Of a stretch of 30,883 nucleotides of DNA, positions 26,101-30,883 are shown piece by piece. The translations under genes were made by a program, and so were the position numbers. The DNA comes from Prevotella sp. UBA7764 (GTDB taxonomy: Bacteria; Bacteroidota; Bacteroidia; Bacteroidales; Bacteroidaceae), in NCBI GenBank assembly GCA_002481295.1, contig DLDU01000034.1:1-30883 (forward strand), written 5' to 3'. The notes beneath the pieces were generated by a model. It was not told where the DNA came from. It ran no database searches and was given only the letters and a program-made list of their open reading frames with translations. The first letter of the stretch is position 1. Each line of letters starts with the position of its first letter.

Positions 26101-29100
26101 TCAAGCCCTCGTCATCGCCCGTGGAACTGGCAATCACCGAGCCGGTGGTGAATTGCAAGACGGACAGTGCCCGTCTGGAGATGAAGGTGAAGGGCTTCAA
26201 CCGCCAGTTCAAGAACCTGAAGAACGTGGGCGTGCAGTACCGTTTCCAGGGCAACACGCAGTGGACGGCCCTGCATACGTGGGTGACCAACAAGGCCGAC
26301 TCGCTCAATGCCAACTACAACCTGCTGCCTGCCACGGGCGACCTGCCGCTGGAAGTTAAAATGATTAGCGACCAAAGCTACCCCGAGGGCAACTACGAGT
26401 TCCGCGCCTTCACCACCACACCCTACGGCAACGAACAGGTGCAGGTCTATAGCGACGTCATCAACGTCGTCAAGGACATCACCCGACCCATCAACATCTT
26501 CACACCTACACCTGCTAACGGCATCTTAGGCTACGGCGACCAGCTTTCAATAGAGTTCAACGAGGATATCGTGCCCGGCTACGTGGGTGCGGACAACGTC
26601 GTTGTAACGGCGAAGCTGAACCAGGAGGAGGTGCATCACGACGTGTCGCTGACCCTGCACCCCTTCGGCGACCAGCCCATGACGGTGAACCCCGTGTTCA
26701 TGAACGGCGACTTCAGTGTGGAGTTCTGGCTGAAGTGGGATGACAGCGGCACCATCCTGCACCAGGGTCCGAGTACCGACAACTTCGCACTGGGCATTAA
26801 CAGCGAGGGCCGCGCCATCGTGACGATAGCCCAGAAGGAGTTTGTAAGCACGGCAGCGCCACTGCCGAAGGGCGAGTGGACGTTCTTCGCCCTGAACTAC
26901 AAACAGGCCACGATGACGTTCAACGTCATGGCCTCCTATGGTACGACGGATGTCATGCTGTTCACCGACCAGAAGGTGCCGAACGAGAACGTGCAGGCCG
27001 TGAACTATACCAGCGACAACTGCCTGTACTTGGGCGAAATCGAGGGTAACATTCACTCGCTGGCCCTGTACAACATCTGGCGCAACGTGAATGAGGCTTC
27101 CAGCGAGAAGTACGTGAAGAAGGACAACTACGTCTATGGCCTGGCCAACTACTGGCCGATGGATGAGGGCCACGGCTTCACGGCTGCCGACTCGCGCCAT
27201 ACGCACGACTTCATTGTACCTGACTCATGGAAACTGGAGAATGTGAACTATGCTTTGCGCATCACCGACAGGAAAGGCGCGGAGGCCGACATCTCGCAGA
27301 TAGGCACCAGCCGCGGCGAGAGCTATGCCATCGAACTGTGGTACGACAGAAGCGCGGATGAGGACGAGGTGGTGTTCGAGACGGCCACACCGACCGTCGA
27401 GGGCGACCAACTGAAGACGAAACTGAAGCTGCACTTCAACGACTCGCGAGACCTGGTGCTGGACTACGGAAAGAAGTCGCAGATGGTGGCCAGCCATGAG
27501 TACTTCGACTTCACAAGTTGGCACCACTACGCATTGAACGTGGTGCGCGGACAGGCCGCATCGTTCTACTTGGACGGCCAGCGCACGGCGGTGATTCCCG
27601 AAGCCGACATACCTCCCCTTGCAGGTGCCGCACTCTTTATCGGCAAGGGAACTAAGTTTGCCTATGCCGACGAGATTCGTATCTGGAAGGCCGCCCTCAG
27701 CGAGAGCCGTCTGCTGCAGAACATGTACAACACGATTGACACCGCCAGCATCTATTCGCACGGACTCGTGGCGTACTACCCCTTCGAGAAGCGGCACGAG
27801 GAGAACAACCATGTGAGCAAGGTGGCTACCTTGGACAATATGGCTCCGAAAGCTACTGCCAAGGAAATGATTTGCCACGACTTCAACGAGACGGATCTGG
27901 TGAAGGCTGCGCCGCCTCTGAAGAACGCGCCCGACGAGCAACCGCTCATCGTGACGCCCGTGGCTTCGGAGCGCAAGGTGGTCATCAACCTGACGGGCAC
28001 CGACCTGACGCCACGCAAACTGGAGGGTACGACGCTGAACATCACTGTCGATAAGATTCACGACCTGCACGGCAACGAGTCGCAGCCCATCAAGTGGACG
28101 GCCTATGTGCAGCAGAACACGCTGACGTGGATGAAGGACTCGGTGAACATCATCAAGAAGTACGGCGACGACTATACCTTCGACGTGGACATCGAGAACA
28201 AGAGTGGCAGCACCGAGCTATATACCTTATATAATATGCCGCAGTGGCTCTCGCTCGTCGACAGCGAACGCACGGATGACGTGCAGCCGCTGAAAACGAA
28301 GACGCTGCGCTTCGAGGTGAATCCGCTGGTGGCCGTTGGCAACTACGACGTCACCATCGGCCTGCAAGGCAACAACGGCATCCTGGAGCCCTTGCGCATC
28401 GTGATGAAGGTGCGGGGCGAGAAGCCCCAGTGGGCCGTTGACCCGACGAAGTACGACCACAACATGTCGATTATCGGACAGGTGTATATCGGCGGCATCC
28501 TGATGGAGAACCCGGAGAGCATGGTGGCTGCGTTCATCAATGGCGAGTGCCGAGGCGTGGCATCGCCCGAGAAGGTGCGCGGAGCCGCCTACGTGACAAT
28601 GAACGTCTATGGCAACGACGACAAGCGTTACGACATGGGCAAGGAAGTGACCTTCCGCATCTGGGATGCATCGCGCGGCGTGGTCTACACCGATGCCAAT
28701 ATTGCAGTACCCATAAAGACCGCTGCAGGTGTTGATTCCACCCTGACAGAGGTTATCTTCGCACAGGACAAGATGCTGGGCAACTTCGACACACCCGCCA
28801 TCTGGACGAAGAGCGAGAACGTGGAGCAGCTCATCCCCATCCATCAGAACTGGAACTGGATAGCCTTCGGTGTGGAGCCGCAGAGCACCTACCTCGACCA
28901 TGTGTTCAGCGCATACGCAGAGTGGAGCATGCTGCTTAAGAGCCGCTCGGCGTGGAACGACTACAATGGTGCCCAGTGGGGCGACGGAACGCTCAAGAGA
29001 GCGAAGGCCAACGAGATGTACAAGCTGAAGATAGATCGTCTGCCGACCACGAAGCAGGAGGCTCCCAACAGCCTGCTCGCCGTGTCGGGCCGTCAGCTGA

Positions 29101-29885
29101 AGGAGAACAAGGAGAGAGCCGTCATGCTCGGAAAGGGCTGGAATTGGATAGCCTACACGCCGCTGACGACGATGACCGTGGATGAGGCACTGGCTGCCGC
29201 TAACCCGCAGAAGGGCGATATCGTGAAGTCGCAGACGGGCGTAGCCATCTACGGTGAATACGGATGGGAAGGCAGTCTGAAGGCACTGGAGAGCGGACGC
29301 GGCTACCTGTACTACAGCAACGCCAGCGACACGACGTCGTTCCTCTATCCGACGGAAACGGCAGCATCGGCTGCAAGGGCAAAGACCCGCATGGCAGCAC
29401 CACGGCGTGCGCCAGAATACCTACGCATCTTCAATCCGGTACCCCTTGGCCTCTATCCGAGCAACATGACAATGGCGATTCAGCTGCGCGACGGAGACGC
29501 TGTGGTTGACACTGCCGAGGTGGCCGCCTTCATCAGCGACGAGTGCCGCGGTGCCACACGCGCCAGCGAGAACGGCATCTACTACCTTGTTGTCAGTGGC
29601 GACGGAGCCGGACAGTCCATGACCCTGCGCACCTGTCTCGACGGCGAGATCATCGACATCGACAACACGCAGATGTATGTCAGCGACGCCAACATCGGCA
29701 CGTCGTGGGAGCCTTACGTCATCGACCTGAAGAATGTGCTGTCTGGCATCAGTTCGATTGTCACCGACGACAGTGATGACTCCGACTGGTGGACCCTGCA
29801 AGGCTTCAAGATTGGTCGCAAGCCTACGCAGCCGGGCGTGTATATCCATCACGGACAAAAGATAACTATCAAACGTAAGAAGTAA
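20151..29885 (+). CDS. Giant secreted LamG-domain surface protein (3244 residues)
   Basis: The N-terminus is an extended signal peptide (basic RRLGRRAFG, hydrophobic core, cleavage near A38). Fibronectin III-like modules (about 464-650) and a carboxypeptidase-regulatory-like strand pair precede LamG domain 1 (about 705-910; FTIQFWARP, YIDDIRLWNRALS). Two more regulatory-like modules follow (about 940-1065). A long central region of unknown fold carries VLRDPPGA (about 1448-1455). An SbsA-type Ig-like segment (about 2115-2160) leads into LamG 2 (about 2167-2355; FSVEFWLKW) and LamG 3 (about 2366-2553; YADEIRIWKAALS). The C-terminal part contains duplicated ECRG and WNWIA modules, and the end (LQGFKIGRKPTQPGVYIHHG) resembles a short Bacteroidales surface-sorting motif. 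Likely an adhesin or glycan-binding protein. Confidence 0.9.
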   Translation: MKTKEQQGFRRLGRRAFGLQVLMLVLVMLIGGSPTTWANDDPGGGTYTFWTNAEGVNDIKDYFKTVSAFSFADDKYFWEFEFKAMQHAYLENHGKIYLQTNDNKWHTVAEWDKEANSRNVSFSVKDESWGNIVMVSGNDLASIGGIMTLRFKPIQRCFDDGVKRIKMEYDIWEWINYIHENVPQGDIRYEKDLNMAFADNEPTPNLEVDWADDYCISLKARNVYDKRNQDNYVKQYYTTYREVSGDKVNDGRYINETMNVSDFTVTGEHGGMIDVERNAVARRYNLICGAYFHPMGIRFTPTIEYAPYGNTNNLSNTPVTLTRPTKEIIIDPFTCAKSLNVDFDKWTRKNTIRWTRYEEQSGWGVKCMVTRPCRTDGKWYVIRYEDGQAADTYTLIAEMNGDATDLKVEDSDIDYDKRYNYRVIFLPVVLADKYDKDHLTSGVLANPERLLTNFWIEQQVSTQLEMPIKLTQDRSYDGAVRLKWEYCAAPTGENWTIEYRPAETGSAWRVLDSSMMVDTEASEASFDAEGSVCDMMDYRVKTTYMNRDFYSNVYTGNLPAGSYISEVKASTGTEEKTVIVKWKVARADVTNDIYFRVLRRVIGDTDWTLLTDEIHGTATEYTYTDDRPLAGSYYEYSVQAYGAKCDEQIVKTDEVIAPGFSQARGTITGHISYGSGTAVDGVKVNLVKASADEQTDQPQFLSRYIEGAGKGLQWTTANKEKYANVLSGDGTFTIQFWARPKSVDAGGAANQTILRLGNGLELGVRSDDGTHFYLNRVIHYDNRVNSHHFNKSLPFSTTDFTHVTAVYDHGMLTCYVGTDSLLSYTLDCTQYKDWNIGSDPTLAVGGIESMFAGMGQSFNGYIDDIRLWNRALSKEEVEANYTRILGGTEGGLVLYWPLDEGLGVKDYAFDVARQDGIYQLNHPEVGLNATPSATVPQQLGLYGVTDKNGNYIIRGIPFQQGGTNYEIAPLYGEHQFNPVTRSMFVSPTSLTANNIDFEDVSSFPMEGYVYYAGTNIPAEGIQFYVDGQLLTTDGEVQQSDAQGRYRISVPIGEHFVEAKLGNHKMVNQGRFPIKGKRNFNAPVTYNFSDSTLVNFVGRVSGGERNDTLAVGFGASKNNIGTATITLKLNNESLSFNRVEGKPQTSATQIRTWESDTVSINSTAWTGFEGGDARYIFINTDPATGEFSAKLPPLKYIVKNIEIPKNPDIEFNILPEIDLSNVLKEQIDSLWQVDERGDSVLNKYKYHTKLVQTYFATPQVDISQPKSGKDVFGIQEYKGEDELGKFTVSDLWTRTDEGAVSYKYGYPIYKMGDEYHTELYGYEVYTNYDNGEAANDTIPLAGQVITVANEMSSDQTIVAVLPPGETEYRLGQVYDLKKNQLVLDSLGRYAFKWNAGAPNVVSPYTRHLGITLERKGRTYAPNGINAIVVGSLPIGNNFVTNGPDQVLMVLRDPPGAKSKTVWKTGSTKTKVRSSTSGGYGNEKIMYEANLGAKVRFMSGFGLYYETTDLDNTSDIGGGIHYTWNKNSSTEKTWTLTATEQVSTGATKDYCGSNGDVFIGYSTNLLMGKCRKVGFFRDNETAPFELKDDVATSLGDSVTTKFMYSTYEIEEVMIPKWRETRNGYLTQHFDTEAEARAFVNNTSEVLYATWVKEDDTSYGQEGTYVQVTPAAWESLTDFVAEDKVAWCNNQIESWQKVLYNNEYDKVTAIENRDKYWQRNISFDGGSGYSYTARNDTTKVVKHNYSHNLGGIVKGGFSTKNTAASIQFKTKMSVDTENGWAYSTTESDYDENTKDYAEFDYTFDDGNKGTDFSVDIYKSPTGWSDIFSIFGGQSYNPYQKEEKTQYYEPGQHILSNGTEQMENPDIQISTDGGIAVKSAVLTDIPAGQTGQFTLHLSNISTTTQGFDFTYNLSVAEGTNQHGLEILMDGVPANGRGIFIPAGETVKKVITVRQTDQSVLDYENIELWFSSAYQAIKIHDIAKLSVHFKPSSSPVELAITEPVVNCKTDSARLEMKVKGFNRQFKNLKNVGVQYRFQGNTQWTALHTWVTNKADSLNANYNLLPATGDLPLEVKMISDQSYPEGNYEFRAFTTTPYGNEQVQVYSDVINVVKDITRPINIFTPTPANGILGYGDQLSIEFNEDIVPGYVGADNVVVTAKLNQEEVHHDVSLTLHPFGDQPMTVNPVFMNGDFSVEFWLKWDDSGTILHQGPSTDNFALGINSEGRAIVTIAQKEFVSTAAPLPKGEWTFFALNYKQATMTFNVMASYGTTDVMLFTDQKVPNENVQAVNYTSDNCLYLGEIEGNIHSLALYNIWRNVNEASSEKYVKKDNYVYGLANYWPMDEGHGFTAADSRHTHDFIVPDSWKLENVNYALRITDRKGAEADISQIGTSRGESYAIELWYDRSADEDEVVFETATPTVEGDQLKTKLKLHFNDSRDLVLDYGKKSQMVASHEYFDFTSWHHYALNVVRGQAASFYLDGQRTAVIPEADIPPLAGAALFIGKGTKFAYADEIRIWKAALSESRLLQNMYNTIDTASIYSHGLVAYYPFEKRHEENNHVSKVATLDNMAPKATAKEMICHDFNETDLVKAAPPLKNAPDEQPLIVTPVASERKVVINLTGTDLTPRKLEGTTLNITVDKIHDLHGNESQPIKWTAYVQQNTLTWMKDSVNIIKKYGDDYTFDVDIENKSGSTELYTLYNMPQWLSLVDSERTDDVQPLKTKTLRFEVNPLVAVGNYDVTIGLQGNNGILEPLRIVMKVRGEKPQWAVDPTKYDHNMSIIGQVYIGGILMENPESMVAAFINGECRGVASPEKVRGAAYVTMNVYGNDDKRYDMGKEVTFRIWDASRGVVYTDANIAVPIKTAAGVDSTLTEVIFAQDKMLGNFDTPAIWTKSENVEQLIPIHQNWNWIAFGVEPQSTYLDHVFSAYAEWSMLLKSRSAWNDYNGAQWGDGTLKRAKANEMYKLKIDRLPTTKQEAPNSLLAVSGRQLKENKERAVMLGKGWNWIAYTPLTTMTVDEALAAANPQKGDIVKSQTGVAIYGEYGWEGSLKALESGRGYLYYSNASDTTSFLYPTETAASAARAKTRMAAPRRAPEYLRIFNPVPLGLYPSNMTMAIQLRDGDAVVDTAEVAAFISDECRGATRASENGIYYLVVSGDGAGQSMTLRTCLDGEIIDIDNTQMYVSDANIGTSWEPYVIDLKNVLSGISSIVTDDSDDSDWWTLQGFKIGRKPTQPGVYIHHGQKITIKRKK

Positions 29886-29900
29886 TAACTATCACGACGA

Positions 29901-29930
29901 GGAGACGGGGTACATCCCCGTTTCCTTTTT
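29901..29930 (+). terminator. Rho-independent terminator of the surface-protein operon
   Basis: A 10-bp stem GGAGACGGGG / CCCCGTTTCC with one G-T pair and a TACAT loop is followed by five T. It lies 15 bp after the stop codon of the giant gene. Confidence 0.9.
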
Positions 29931-29934
29931 AAAA

Positions 29935-30702
29935 ATGAAGAACTGGATAATAATCGTAAACATTATGATTAGAGTAATGACGGAAAAAGGACTGAGCGGC
30001 AACGCACTGAAGGTCATCGCCATCGTCGCCATGACGATCGACCACCTGGCATGGGTGGGCATCGAGACCTACGAGCAGGCAGAGACACCGACGCAGATAT
30101 TCCTGCACTGCATCGGACGGCTGACGGCCCCGATGATGATATTCTTCGTGGCCGAGGGCTATCACCACACGCACGACTTCCGCCGCTACCTACGCCGTCT
30201 GCTCATGCTGGCCGTGGTGAGCCACTTCGCCTTCTGCTATTTCAACATGTCAGGCTTCAACCCGCTCGGCAACCTGCTCTTCAATGCCACGAGCATCGCC
30301 TGGCCGCTGCTCTGGGGGCTGATACTGCTGAAAGTATGGGACATGGAGCGACTTGCCCGATGGCAGAAGGTCGGTGTTACGTTGGTGGCCTGCCTGCTCA
30401 CCTGCACCTCCGACTGGAGTTGTGCCGCCCCGCTGGCCATACTCATGATAGGCCGGAACCGGGGCTGCTTCCACAAGCAGATGCTCTGGATGATGGCCAT
30501 CATCTCACTCTACGCCGTCGCCTTCTTCATATTCCACAGTCCCACCTACGGCATGGTCCACCTGGCCTGCTGGCTGGCAGTACCGCTGCTGGCGATGTAC
30601 AACGGCCAGCGAGGACGGCTGAAGTGGCTCGGCAAGTTCTTCTACTATTACTATCCCGCCCACATGGCGGTAATAGGCCTGCTGGCCCGTTGCTTCCAAT
30701 AA
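29935..30702 (+). CDS. TraX-family integral membrane protein (putative acyltransferase)
   Basis: The protein of up to 255 residues has six or more hydrophobic segments and the TraX opening GNALKVIAIVAMTIDHLAW, followed by IGRLTAPMMIFFVAEGYHHT and a final FFYYYYPAHMAVIG segment. TraX of the F plasmid acetylates pilin, and chromosomal relatives are thought to be membrane acyltransferases; no conjugation genes are adjacent here. The start is uncertain: ATG 29935 lies just 4 bp after the terminator T-run, while ATGs at 29965 and 29977 are in the same frame and the family-like sequence begins only after 29977. A start at 29977 would also leave room for initiation after the terminator. Confidence 0.85.
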   Translation: MKNWIIIVNIMIRVMTEKGLSGNALKVIAIVAMTIDHLAWVGIETYEQAETPTQIFLHCIGRLTAPMMIFFVAEGYHHTHDFRRYLRRLLMLAVVSHFAFCYFNMSGFNPLGNLLFNATSIAWPLLWGLILLKVWDMERLARWQKVGVTLVACLLTCTSDWSCAAPLAILMIGRNRGCFHKQMLWMMAIISLYAVAFFIFHSPTYGMVHLACWLAVPLLAMYNGQRGRLKWLGKFFYYYYPAHMAVIGLLARCFQ

Positions 30703-30819
30703 CCGTGAGGTCGGCAACTTCCCTTGTTCAACGAGTTTATAGACATACTGACGGGTACAGCCTAAAAGTAAACTCTCAACACCCTTTGTCAACTTTCGCC
30801 ACGCTATAACTATCCTCAA
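30703..30819 (-). pseudogene. Fragment resembling an excisionase/MerR-type helix-turn-helix protein
   Basis: On the minus strand a frame reads WRKLTKGVESLLLGCTRQYV followed by YKLVEQGKLPTSRL. The CTRQYVYKLVEQGKLP part is a good helix-turn-helix of the excisionase family type. There is no ATG in frame (the first usable codon is a TTG at 30819; the frame opens after a TAA near 30866) and downstream it runs into the antisense of the TraX gene with unlike sequence. It is best seen as a truncated remnant, perhaps of an integrated element, although a gene with a non-ATG start cannot be excluded. Confidence 0.35.
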
Positions 30820-30883
30820 AATAACGAAAGTATGTGGTAGATTTGTACGCCAAGCCAGATATTAGCCTGAATTATTCATATTA

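Noticed and set aside
29935..30702. Evidence for a conjugative element from the TraX homologue
   Set aside because: Chromosomal TraX-family proteins are widespread and no other transfer gene is present in the window.

Overview
The window looks like a chromosomal segment from a Bacteroidales bacterium, most likely Prevotella or a close relative. The reasons are: promoters of the Bacteroidetes type (TTTG, 19-20 bp, TAnnTTTG), almost no Shine-Dalgarno sequences, AT-rich leaders, an OMP/TonB-dependent-receptor-like barrel protein, a FucP-type sugar permease, fimbrillin-like lipoproteins with acidic residues after the lipid cysteine, and a giant LamG surface protein with a short C-terminal motif typical of the group. 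The genus call is inference; no rRNA or tRNA gene is present to check it.

Left part (1-7486): an efflux operon on the minus strand (TolC-like outer membrane factor, HlyD/MacA-like adaptor, FtsX/MacB-like permease running off the left edge) faces a plus-strand NtrC-type response regulator and its histidine kinase. A good sigma-54 promoter match lies directly in front of the tolC-like gene, and two 17-bp dyads exactly 22 bp apart lie 70-110 bp upstream of it. This suggests the two-component pair drives the pump through RpoN. A HicAB toxin-antitoxin pair with its own promoter and a 14-bp palindromic operator sits between the enhancer-like sites and the regulator gene.

Middle part (7566-16838): central metabolism and transport. 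A flavodoxin-fold protein with an iron-sulfur-type cysteine cluster is followed by a bidirectional terminator shared with class II fructose-bisphosphate aldolase. Next come an OMP/TonB-dependent-receptor-like barrel protein and a FucP-family sugar permease on the minus strand, then pyruvate phosphate dikinase on the plus strand with a clear promoter and terminator. A gap of about 0.9 kb of AT-rich DNA with no convincing gene follows.

Right part (17845-29885): a tightly spaced four-gene plus-strand operon, the most unusual part of the window. It encodes a 58-residue peptide, a fimbrillin-like lipoprotein, a lipoprotein version of a family II (DHH) inorganic pyrophosphatase with an apparently intact active site, and a 3244-residue secreted protein with three LamG-like domains and duplicated C-terminal modules. 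It ends in a strong terminator. I infer a cell-surface assembly in which adhesin or glycan-binding parts are linked to an extracytoplasmic phosphohydrolase. A TraX-family membrane protein follows, and a fragment resembling an excisionase-type helix-turn-helix protein lies on the minus strand at the right edge.
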